A stretch of DNA of 21,139 bases from Bacillota bacterium (lineage in GTDB: Bacteria; Bacillota; Negativicutes; Sporomusales; Sporomusaceae), in assembly GCA_023388195.1 (NCBI GenBank), contig JAEWGR010000058.1:1-21139 (forward strand), given 5' to 3'. A program made the translations under genes and the position numbers. The notes below the pieces were generated by a model, which worked only from the letters and a program-made list of their open reading frames with translations, searched no databases and was not told the DNA's origin. Shown in pieces: positions 1 to 5,881 of the stretch (positions are counted from its first letter, which is position 1; each line of letters begins with the position of its first letter).

Positions 1-153
1 CTTGGGATCACGGCCGTATCATGGATGATACGTTTTGCCGGGATCAGTATGCTTTTGTTTGTCGCTGTGTTATTGCTTAATGCGACAGCTTTTATATATT
101 ATCATGCTTATCCTATCATGTCAACAATAATTTATACTTTATGTCAAATATAA
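1..153 (+). CDS. C-terminal end of an unknown membrane protein (cut by window edge)
   Basis: The first frame is open from base 1 to a TAA at 151-153 and gives 50 residues. They are strongly hydrophobic, with one clear membrane segment (around FAGISMLLFVAVLLLNA) followed by a short Tyr/Ile-rich tail. I do not recognise a family. The gene runs left to right towards the minus-strand ATPase gene at 237, with a hairpin between the two stops, which fits a convergent gene end. It could be a chance open frame, since only 50 codons are visible and the start lies outside the window. Confidence 0.4.
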   Translation, partial: LGITAVSWMIRFAGISMLLFVAVLLLNATAFIYYHAYPIMSTIIYTLCQI

Positions 154-193
154 TTTAGCAATTATTAAATTAGGAAACGTTGATAAAACAACC

Positions 194-225
194 AGCCTGA
201 TCCTTTGTCATCAAAGAACCAAGCT
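194..225. terminator. Hairpin between convergent genes, likely bidirectional terminator
   Basis: Bases 194-207 pair with 212-225 (14 pairs with a few G-U) around the loop TCAT. On the minus strand it is followed by GGTTGTTTTATC, on the plus strand by GTTTTGC. It lies between the + reading frame ending at 153 and the minus gene ending at 237. Confidence 0.55.
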
Positions 226-236
226 GTTTTGCTCCA

Positions 237-926
237 TTACCAGAAGGTACGCGGCATAATTCGTTCGAGTGGCCAAACCGGATTCCCCATACAATCAACA
301 GGGCCTATTTTTTCAGCTATCTCAGCAACTGCCGCAGTAGCTACTACGGGTACACCCATGCGTTCGGCAGCCTCGCTGATACCCTGAGCACCACGCTGGA
401 CGATTTCAACCGTAGTTTCTTCAGCCATGTGCGTATTATTGAGTACAGCATCCACTCTGCCCAAGCTTGCTACATATTCTAAAATATTGTCCACGGTTGA
501 GGTAAAAGGGCGTGACATATTAAGTACAGCAATAATTTTGAGATAGGGGTTCTCGAATGCCCCTTCTACCAGATTAAAAATCCTCGCCCCATGTACGCCA
601 TAGCCGACATCCATAATGATATTGCCTTTACGCCGCAATACCCAACGCATTGAGCCTTTAATGACACTGCCTGCTTCTCCCAGTCCCAAGGTATCTTTAG
701 TTTCCCAGGCCACTACATCAAGCCCCTGCTCTTCGAGCTCCTTCTTGATCGGCCGCAGAGTGTAGCAAGGCTCTACTGTGTCCAAATCAACAAGAGTAAC
801 AGACAAACCCTGTTTTTTAAGATAAATAGCCCTGTTTACAGCATTTTCACTTTTACCGCTGGCATATTCGCCAACATAGGCTTCAATAATTGGCTCCGCC
901 AAATGCGCTGTGTTTACAGTGTTCAC
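237..926 (-). CDS. MinD/ParA/CobQ-like P-loop ATPase of unknown role
   Basis: The product has 229 residues. A Walker A/deviant P-loop GEYASGKS sits at residues 19-26, followed by a VTLVDLDTVEP strand-and-switch region near 43-53, typical of the CobQ/CobB/MinD/ParA nucleotide-binding superfamily. The segment IIMDVGYGVHGAR (about 103-115) is placed like a second Walker/switch strand. No membrane segment and no DNA-binding domain are visible. The start is GTG at 926, chosen because AAGGAGTG lies at 936-943 with 9 bases between. The gene is the last of the minus-strand block after bofA and ends at a terminator hairpin (194-225). The partner or cargo of this ATPase cannot be told from sequence. 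The superfamily is secure; the function is unknown. Confidence 0.85.
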   Translation of the reverse strand: MNTVNTAHLAEPIIEAYVGEYASGKSENAVNRAIYLKKQGLSVTLVDLDTVEPCYTLRPIKKELEEQGLDVVAWETKDTLGLGEAGSVIKGSMRWVLRRKGNIIMDVGYGVHGARIFNLVEGAFENPYLKIIAVLNMSRPFTSTVDNILEYVASLGRVDAVLNNTHMAEETTVEIVQRGAQGISEAAERMGVPVVATAAVAEIAEKIGPVDCMGNPVWPLERIMPRTFW

Positions 927-1025
927 CGCTTAATACACTCCTTGTCCATGCAAACTTAATTATTAAATATAAGCTACAGGCTTTATCAATAACAAATGTA
1001 ACAAGCAATAATAACCGTCGTCTGG

Positions 1026-1310
1026 TTAGTTAATAAATATTTTAAACAATATCAGCAAAACAACACCCGGTAAACCTAGAAAACCTGCTACCAGCGCGGT
1101 AATTGGGTTAATACCAATCGCAAAACCGAAGTAACCGCCCACGAAATTAACAACCCAGAGCATAATCCCCCCCACTAAACCGTTATATATCAATTTAAAT
1201 ACCAGTTTTATGGGCATTAAAAACATCCGGCCGATAAGGTATATTAAAATAATACCGAATGCATAAGCAATAATAACGTTGAATTCTAAACCTGCCGGTA
1301 AAAGCGGCAT
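1026..1310 (-). CDS. bofA: BofA-like inhibitor of pro-sigma-K processing
   Basis: The product has 94 residues, close to the usual BofA length (Bacillus about 87). Two or three hydrophobic segments fill the protein, and the C-terminal half carries the family hallmark INPITALVAGFLGLPGVVLL. In Bacillus, BofA sits in the outer forespore membrane with SpoIVFA and holds the SpoIVFB protease inactive until sigma-K is needed. It follows the yaaL genes exactly as in Bacillus (recR-yaaL-bofA). The ATG at 1310 is preceded by AAGGGG at 1320-1325 (9-base spacing); a GAGGAG touching the ATG is too close to act. The call rests on family motif plus synteny. It is strong evidence that the organism forms endospores. 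Confidence 0.9.
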   Translation of the reverse strand: MPLLPAGLEFNVIIAYAFGIILIYLIGRMFLMPIKLVFKLIYNGLVGGIMLWVVNFVGGYFGFAIGINPITALVAGFLGLPGVVLLILFKIFIN

Positions 1311-1354
1311 CTCCTCACGCCCCTTCAGACTAGCTTTATTTTAATTTTACCACG

Positions 1355-1651
1355 CTAGAATAGTCTGCGTATAGTTCCAGCATCAGAAATTTCTGCTATG
1401 CTGATGCCTAAAGGATAGCGAACCCCTTCCTGCCGAGCTTGTCTGAGCAAATACATATATCTGCGTTCACAGGCTTTACTCAGATAAATCGCATAATCAA
1501 TTAAATCGGGATCAGTAACTGAATGATAATATTTTTGAGCATACAACCAGTCCCGCCGGGCCTGATCCACCACCTCCGCCAGACCGGGCAGGCTCTTACC
1601 TCCAGACTGTTCAGTATCCCACAGACCCAATAGCCGCCGCCATGCCACCAT
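1355..1651 (-). CDS. yaaL: DUF2508 (YaaL-like) protein, copy 1
   Basis: From this start the product has 98 residues. A helical DUF2508 core covers roughly residues 25-75, with QARRDWLYAQKYY, DPDLIDYAIY and RRYMYLLRQAR as its conserved pieces, and an extra C-terminal tail after YPLG. The frame is open upstream to 1735, but GGAGGG at 1658-1663 points to ATG 1651 (6-base spacing) or the adjacent ATG 1654. The role of YaaL is not known; in Bacillus it lies between recR and bofA. Here it is the second of two tandem copies and is separated from the first by a terminator hairpin (1747-1772), so it probably has its own promoter or depends on read-through. Confidence 0.85.
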   Translation of the reverse strand: MVAWRRLLGLWDTEQSGGKSLPGLAEVVDQARRDWLYAQKYYHSVTDPDLIDYAIYLSKACERRYMYLLRQARQEGVRYPLGISIAEISDAGTIRRLF

Positions 1652-1741
1652 CATTATCCCTCCACCTAGCAACTTAGCTGCAATGTGATAAGCTACCACA
1701 TTCTGCTTACAGACAATATATGTCGGCCAGTCCAAAATAAT

Positions 1742-1772
1742 GAAAAAATACCGGAATCAAGATTCCGGTATT
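1742..1772 (-). terminator. Rho-independent terminator between the two yaaL copies
   Basis: Bases 1747-1758 (AATACCGGAATC) are the perfect inverted complement of 1761-1772, with AA between. On the minus strand the stem is followed by a run of T. It sits 17 bases after the stop of the upstream yaaL copy and would end the dnaX-yaaK-recR-yaaL transcript there. Confidence 0.8.
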
Positions 1773-1789
1773 TAGATATGCGGCTTAAT

Positions 1790-2044
1790 TTAGAAGGGTG
1801 CATAATGAACCCCTTCATACCGTGCACGCTTTATCAGATATGTATATTTCTTTTCAGCAGCGTGAATAAGAAAAGTGGCATGATCAACTAAATCAGCATC
1901 AGAAACATTGTTATAATAGTTTTGGGCACTCAGCCATTCTTGCCTTGCTTGCTCGATCTGTTGGGCCAAAGGCGGCTTATTATGAGCAATAGGCACATGC
2001 TGTGGTATAAAACCATTAATAATGTTCATTAGCACTGTCTTCAT
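1790..2044 (-). CDS. yaaL: DUF2508 (YaaL-like) protein, copy 2
   Basis: The product has 84 residues. It shares the core of copy 1 nearly step by step: IEQARQEWLSAQNYYNNV, DADLVDHATFL, AEKKYTYLIKRARYEGVHY. The N-terminal third differs from copy 1, and this copy ends right after the core. GGAGGAG stands 5 bases before ATG 2044. It is downstream of recR in the same direction, with a 54-base gap, so it belongs to the dnaX transcript, which ends at the hairpin 1742-1772. Function unknown; the family is a small helical protein found mainly in Bacillota. Confidence 0.85.
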   Translation of the reverse strand: MKTVLMNIINGFIPQHVPIAHNKPPLAQQIEQARQEWLSAQNYYNNVSDADLVDHATFLIHAAEKKYTYLIKRARYEGVHYAPF

Positions 2045-2098
2045 TATATCTCCTCCCTGTTATAGTATTCCCATAAACAGGCAGGATAAACAGCAGCC

Positions 2099-2692
2099 TT
2101 ACATTTCCCTGCGGTTTTCTAAAGCTTTGGACAAGGTAACCTCATCCGCATATTCGAGGTCTCCCCCCACCGGTAATCCGTGGGCAATGCGAGTGACTTT
2201 AACTCCCAGCGGCTTAAGCAGCTTGGCAATATACATAGCAGTAGCCTCGCCTTCGACATTAGGATTAGTCGCCATAATTACTTCCTGAATCCCCCGGCTG
2301 ATCCGGTCTAAAAGCTCTTTCACCTTGATATCGTCAGGTCCCACACCCTCCAAAGGCGAAAGTGACCCGTGCAATACATGGTATAAACCATTAAATTCGC
2401 GGGTACGTTCCATTGCCGTCACGTCTTTAGGATCTTCGACAACACATACAAGCGACTTATCCCGCCCCTCAGAGCGACAAATCTGGCAAGGATCAGAATC
2501 TGTCAAATCAAAACAAACCGTACAATAACTAACCCGCTCTTTTGCATCAATAATCGCTTGTGACAAAGCAATTACCTGGCTTTTATCCATTTTCAATACA
2601 TGATAGGCAAGGCGGGCCGCTGATTTAGGTCCAATCCCCGGCAAACGGCGAAAATTCTCTATAAGCCTGGCAATTGGCGCAATATAGCTCAT
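2099..2692 (-). CDS. recR: Recombination mediator RecR
   Basis: The product has 197 residues, full length for RecR. In order: an N-terminal helix-hairpin-helix (LPGIGPKSAARLAYH, about 17-31), a zinc finger with C57, C60, C69 and C72, a Toprim domain starting at VVEDPKD (about 83-89) with the later ATNPNVEGEATA segment, and a C-terminal GLPVGGDLEYADEVTLSKAL signature. RecR works with RecO and RecF to load RecA on SSB-covered single-stranded gaps. Its ATG lies 3 bases after the yaaK stop, and the AGGA used for initiation is inside the end of yaaK, so translation is probably coupled. Nothing unusual. Confidence 0.97.
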   Translation of the reverse strand: MSYIAPIARLIENFRRLPGIGPKSAARLAYHVLKMDKSQVIALSQAIIDAKERVSYCTVCFDLTDSDPCQICRSEGRDKSLVCVVEDPKDVTAMERTREFNGLYHVLHGSLSPLEGVGPDDIKVKELLDRISRGIQEVIMATNPNVEGEATAMYIAKLLKPLGVKVTRIAHGLPVGGDLEYADEVTLSKALENRREM

Positions 2693-2695
2693 AAA

Positions 2696-3022
2696 TTAAA
2701 ACATTCCTGGTGGCAGATTAAGACCGCCTGTCAATTTTCCCATCTCCTGGGCCATCATATCATCGACTTTAGTCATTGCTTCATTGACAGCAGCTGCAAC
2801 CAAATCCTCCAGCATTTCTACATCCTCAGGATCAACAGCAGAGGGAGCAATTTTAACAGACTGAATCCTCTTTTCTCCGGTAACCACAACTTTAACGGCA
2901 CCGCCGCCGGTGGATACCTCAATTGTCCGGGATTTAAGCTCTTCTTGAAGTTTGGCCATATCCCCTTGCAATTTCTGAACCTTTTTCATCATTCCTGCCA
3001 TATTACCCATATTTCCAAACAT
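2696..3022 (-). CDS. yaaK: YbaB/EbfC family nucleoid-associated protein
   Basis: The product has 108 residues, the normal family size. An N-terminal Met/Gly-rich start (MFGNMGNMAGMMKKVQK) leads into a helix, then the strand region STGGGAVKVVVTGEKRIQSVKI and a C-terminal helix (LEDLVAAAVNEAMTKVDDMM). These dimeric proteins bind DNA and are encoded with dnaX and recR in most bacteria. AGGAGG lies 7 bases before the ATG. It sits 11 bases after dnaX and 3 bases before recR, so the three genes form one operon. Confidence 0.95.
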   Translation of the reverse strand: MFGNMGNMAGMMKKVQKLQGDMAKLQEELKSRTIEVSTGGGAVKVVVTGEKRIQSVKIAPSAVDPEDVEMLEDLVAAAVNEAMTKVDDMMAQEMGKLTGGLNLPPGMF

Positions 3023-3033
3023 GTGTCAGCCTC

Positions 3034-4767
3034 CTAAATTTTTTTTTCTTCCTCTATCTTTACTATAGTGCCGCCAAACATCATTTGGGCCTGCTTGACA
3101 GCCGGGTGGTTAATACCAGGATCAGGTTGCACAGAAGTTACCGGTGGTGAAGCTGTCGGTCTGGCAACAGGTGTATCCTGTCCCAGTACACAAACAATTC
3201 TTACTTGTTGCCCGGTAACCTGAGCAAACGCTTTTTCAACGATTGCCCGGTAATCGTCTTTTTCAGTCCGCTCTTTCGGAAAAGTGGCAGAAAAACGTAC
3301 TGTTGCCTGATCATCAGCATGCGATATTAAGTGACCTTGCATAACACAGGCGTGTACCGACCGCTTCCCACCAGTTAAAAGTTCCTTGAGTACAGCTGCC
3401 CATATTTCATTTAAATTGCCGGTGCTACCTGCTGGGGCAGCAGAAGGCGGTGATGTAACAGTTTCAGTGCCTGCAGATTGCCCCCCTGCCTGCCGGGGAG
3501 CTTTCGGAGTCTGCGGGGGCAGCTCAGGTGAAGCAGGACTTGGCTTGGGCGGCTCAGGCAGCGGCTGTATCGGTTGTAGATTTATGCTGGCAGTGCTTTC
3601 CTCTTTTATCACCGTTTTGCTGGCAAAACGGGACTCAAGCACCGCAATCCGCTCGATTAAAGCAGCAATGTCTGTAGTTACAGCTCGCCGGCATAGTGTG
3701 ATAAGTGCCATTTCCACTGCAATACGCGGTTCAGACGCCCACTTTGTCTCATTCATGGTTGAATGCAAAAGTTCTAGCATTTCCACCAGTTCCTGATGAG
3801 AAAATTTAGCAGATTGAGCAGCTAATACTGATTTATCTTCACTGTACATTTCAATATTTTCAATAGCAGGAGCAGCTTTAAATAACATCAGGCTGCGAGC
3901 GTGTAGTGCCATTTCAACAAGCAATTGACGTACATCTTTTCCAAGATTAATAACTTCATCAAGTTTGAGCAGCAAGCTGTGGGTATCACGGTCAGCTATT
4001 GCATCTGTTAGTTGCCACACCCATTCATGGCCAATCAAGCCTAGCAGTTGCCTGACATGGGCTGCAGTTATCACACCACCGCTATCTAACGCAGCACATT
4101 GATCCAAAATGCTGAGAGCATCACGCATACCGCCATCTGCCTGAATGGCAATCAGCTTAAGTGCCTCAGGCACTACCTCTAAATCACTGTGGTTCGCAAC
4201 TAGCGCTAGCCGCTGCTCAATTTCTCTTACACCTATGCGGCGGAAATCATAGCGTTGGCAACGAGAATGAATTGTCGCCGGAATCTTATGCGGCTCGGTT
4301 GTAGCCAGCACAAATACTACATGGCCTGGCGGCTCCTCCAGCGTCTTTAGCAGCGCATTAAAGGCCTCTGTTGTTAACATATGGACTTCATCAATTATGT
4401 ATACTTTATAGCGCCCGTCTACCGGCGAAAATTTCACGGTTTCACGGAGATCACGGATTTCGTCAATTCCCCGGTTAGAGGCTGCGTCTACCTCAAATAC
4501 ATCCATTGATGTGCCGCCGGTGATCTTTTCACAATTTGGGCAGACATTACAGGGGGTAGGGGTAGGACCCTGCTGGCAATTTAGAGACTTCGCCAAAATT
4601 TTAGCTGTTGTCGTTTTCCCGGTACCCCGCGGTCCGGCAAACAAATAGGCGTGGGCAATTTTACCGGAGGCAATCGCATTTTTCAGAGTTAAACTAATAT
4701 GATCCTGACCGACTAAACTGCCAAAATCCTGCGGCCGCCACTTTCGATACAATGCCACATAGGCCAT
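3034..4767 (-). CDS. dnaX: DNA polymerase III subunit gamma/tau
   Basis: From ATG 4767 the product has 577 residues. In order: an AAA+ clamp-loader ATPase with Walker A GPRGTGKTT (45-53), a zinc module with C64, C73, C76 and C79, Walker B IIDEVHM (124-130), sensor 1 and the SRC arginine-finger region (HSRCQRYDF, about 169-177); then the collar domain; then a Pro-rich linker (about 400-450) and a C-terminal domain for polymerase contact. AAGGAGGT at 4774-4781 is 6 bases before ATG 4767; a GTG at 4773 abuts it and is unlikely to be used. The last codons contain nine A in a row, just before the stop, so slippage there could only alter the last residues. No internal frameshift signal for a short gamma form was noticed. 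Confidence 0.96.
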   Translation of the reverse strand: MAYVALYRKWRPQDFGSLVGQDHISLTLKNAIASGKIAHAYLFAGPRGTGKTTTAKILAKSLNCQQGPTPTPCNVCPNCEKITGGTSMDVFEVDAASNRGIDEIRDLRETVKFSPVDGRYKVYIIDEVHMLTTEAFNALLKTLEEPPGHVVFVLATTEPHKIPATIHSRCQRYDFRRIGVREIEQRLALVANHSDLEVVPEALKLIAIQADGGMRDALSILDQCAALDSGGVITAAHVRQLLGLIGHEWVWQLTDAIADRDTHSLLLKLDEVINLGKDVRQLLVEMALHARSLMLFKAAPAIENIEMYSEDKSVLAAQSAKFSHQELVEMLELLHSTMNETKWASEPRIAVEMALITLCRRAVTTDIAALIERIAVLESRFASKTVIKEESTASINLQPIQPLPEPPKPSPASPELPPQTPKAPRQAGGQSAGTETVTSPPSAAPAGSTGNLNEIWAAVLKELLTGGKRSVHACVMQGHLISHADDQATVRFSATFPKERTEKDDYRAIVEKAFAQVTGQQVRIVCVLGQDTPVARPTASPPVTSVQPDPGINHPAVKQAQMMFGGTIVKIEEEKKI

Positions 4768-4854
4768 TCCCACACCTCCTTACCTTCCAAGATTGTTATA
4801 TTCAACACCAGTAAAATGTTTCCCTTTTTCGGGAAAATAATAATATAAAAGCGG

Positions 4855-4977
4855 TTAAAGGCAGTCCACAACTTCTTCCTTATTTATATATAGCAAAAAA
4901 GCAGCCTCGATTTGGCTACTTTCAATAATTTTATGAAATTCAGTTAGTAAACGGCTCTGTTTTCCACGACGGGCCAT
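4855..4977 (-). CDS. Possible 40-aa small protein between SRP RNA and dnaX
   Basis: An ATG at 4977 opens 40 codons that read like protein: charged N-terminus MARRGKQSRLLTEFHK, an amphipathic middle, and a VVDCL end. I recognise no family. Against it: no Shine-Dalgarno at a usable distance (the nearest, AAGGG, is 15 bases away), and a terminator-like hairpin (4895-4919) lies inside the frame. It starts only 7 bases after the end of the SRP RNA. It may be a real small gene, a relic, or chance. Confidence 0.25.
   Translation of the reverse strand: MARRGKQSRLLTEFHKIIESSQIEAAFLLYINKEEVVDCL
4895..4919 (-). terminator. Candidate terminator of the SRP RNA gene
   Basis: On the minus strand GTAGCC pairs with GGCTGC (one wobble) around a 7-base loop, followed directly by six T. 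It lies about 65 bases after the mature SRP RNA end, in the direction of transcription and before dnaX. Confidence 0.5.
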
Positions 4978-4983
4978 AGCAGT

Positions 4984-5096
4984 GGCCAGGCACCCTTACG
5001 GCACATAAAAATGATCACTTAGCGCTGCTTCCTTCCGGATCTGACGCGGTTCATGAGTTCCTATTGCGTAAGACCCGGTACTGCTGTAGCCCGGCC
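4984..5096 (-). ncRNA. ffs: Signal recognition particle RNA, small type (4.5S-like)
   Basis: The minus strand carries the conserved apical domain that binds Ffh: GTCAGATCCGGAAGGAAGCA plus the GGAA tetraloop and the asymmetric A-rich bulge, near 5024-5047. The ends close on each other: GGCCGGGC at 5089-5096 pairs with GCCTGGCC at 4984-4991 (one G-U). That gives a hairpin RNA of about 113 nt without an Alu domain. The Bacillus SRP RNA is the longer form, so the short form is notable. Position just before dnaX matches the Bacillus order. Ends are inferred from pairing, not mapped. Confidence 0.93.
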
Positions 5097-5104
5097 TAGA
5101 AAAC

Positions 5105-5123
5105 AAAAAGCCGTTTTAGCGGC
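5105..5123 (-). terminator. Weak terminator-like hairpin after tRNA-Ser(GGA)
   Basis: On the minus strand GCCG (5120-5123) pairs with CGGC (5110-5113) around CTAAAA, followed by TTTTT. The stem is only 4 pairs, so part of the transcript probably continues into the SRP RNA gene, for which I see no good separate promoter. A perfect palindrome CTACAATTGTAG lies beside it at 5125-5136. Confidence 0.4.
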
Positions 5124-5143
5124 CCTACAATTGTAGAATTTTA

Positions 5144-5233
5144 TGGCGGAGAGAGAGGGATTCGAACCCTCGGTACCCTTTCGAATACACACGCTTTCCA
5201 GGCGTGCTCCTTCAACCACTCGGACATCTCTCC
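5144..5233 (-). tRNA. tRNA-Ser(GGA)
   Basis: A 90-nt class II tRNA with acceptor GGAGAGA/TCTCTCC, discriminator G and encoded CCA. The anticodon loop is CTGGAAA, giving GGA, which reads UCC and UCU. A long variable arm and the GGTTCGAATCC T-loop are present. It is expressed from the promoter at 5255-5283 and probably also from 5359-5387. Confidence 0.96.
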
Positions 5234-5254
5234 ATGTGCTCTCAACAGAAACTT

Positions 5255-5283
5255 ATTATATACTATCCAACTAAACAATGCAA
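5255..5283 (-). promoter_or_regulatory. Promoter of tRNA-Ser(GGA), proximal
   Basis: On the minus strand a perfect -10 TATAAT (5255-5260) is 17 bases from a weaker -35 TTGCAT (5278-5283). The predicted start is near 5248, about 15 bases before the tRNA. Confidence 0.6.
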
Positions 5284-5358
5284 GCGCCATTTTATTACAT
5301 ATAATCGATTACAAGACTTGCATCGCAAATATAATCAGCTTTTGTCAGATACTTTTTA

Positions 5359-5387
5359 ATTATAACCAGTACGCAAAGCCTTGTCAA
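5359..5387 (-). promoter_or_regulatory. Perfect consensus sigma-A promoter, distal
   Basis: TTGACA (5382-5387) and TATAAT (5359-5364) on the minus strand are both perfect and 17 bases apart. A long A/T tract upstream (5400-5465) could act as an UP element. Transcription would start near 5352, about 120 bases before tRNA-Ser(GGA), so this is either a second stable-RNA promoter or the promoter of an unrecognised short RNA. Confidence 0.65.
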
Positions 5388-5560
5388 GCTGCTGCTGGTA
5401 AAAAATCAATTTAATTAGCTATAATATTATATATTAATTAATACAATTTTGTCTAGTTATTTTTTAGTATACAGCTTGCAGGGTAATAGGCTGCGATCTT
5501 AGCAGGTTATCTATCCGCAGAATCGCAACTTCTTAACAGCGATACCAGATAGGCACGAGT
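5388..5560. other. AT-rich intergenic stretch without a recognised gene
   Basis: Together with 5240-5358 this forms a stretch of over 300 bases without a gene. It holds the two minus-strand promoters above, an A/T-rich segment with self-complementary tracts around 5412-5450, and no open frame with a ribosome site that I could see. It marks the left edge of the accessory region. Confidence 0.5.
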
Positions 5561-5592
5561 AAAAAGTCCAACCCTTTGCTTGTGAGTTGGAC
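5561..5592 (-). terminator. Terminator of the P-type ATPase operon
   Basis: GTCCAAC (5566-5572) pairs with GTTGGAC (5586-5592) around a 13-base loop; on the minus strand TTTTT follows. It lies 39 bases after the stop of the 74-aa gene. The plus strand also has CTTTT after the stem. Confidence 0.75.
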
Positions 5593-5630
5593 CTTTTACA
5601 TCAAAATACCAAATACAAAAAATGCCTACC

Positions 5631-5855
5631 TTACGCCTGAACTCCACCTTGCTGCCGTTCTGCAATTAAATCTTCCAGACGTTCTTTTTGGCGCATCAAC
5701 TCGTCTACCGGGATTTCACCCACACCCTGAGCAGTCGCCACCGGAGCGGCCGGTGCCGCAACACGCATTGATTGTTCTGACATCAGCTTGTACCCAAATG
5801 CCCCAGCAATAGTACCAACAACCAGACCTATCCAAAAGTCAGTTCTTGTAAACAT
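5631..5855 (-). CDS. Small membrane-anchored protein, last gene of the P-type ATPase operon
   Basis: The product has 74 residues. A short polar start (MFTRTDFW) is followed by one Gly-rich membrane segment (about 9-22, IGLVVGTIAGAFGY), an Ala/Pro-rich linker (about 32-42) and a charged helix ending DELMRQKERLEDLIAERQ. The layout resembles YtxH-type anchored small proteins, but I would not assign a family. AAAGGAGGTG precedes the ATG. It starts 26 bases after the ATPase stop and precedes the operon terminator, so it is probably a partner of that ATPase. Function unknown. Confidence 0.8.
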   Translation of the reverse strand: MFTRTDFWIGLVVGTIAGAFGYKLMSEQSMRVAAPAAPVATAQGVGEIPVDELMRQKERLEDLIAERQQGGVQA

Positions 5856-5881
5856 CTATTTTCACCTCCTTTCTTTTCGGG

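Noticed and set aside
3034..3066. Run of nine A at the end of dnaX as a programmed frameshift site for gamma
   Set aside because: It lies just before the stop codon, so slippage would not create a short gamma form.
3386..3796. 136-codon plus-strand frame rich in Ser, Ala and Gly
   Set aside because: It lies wholly opposite dnaX, whose motifs are certain, and has no ribosome site; it is a shadow frame.
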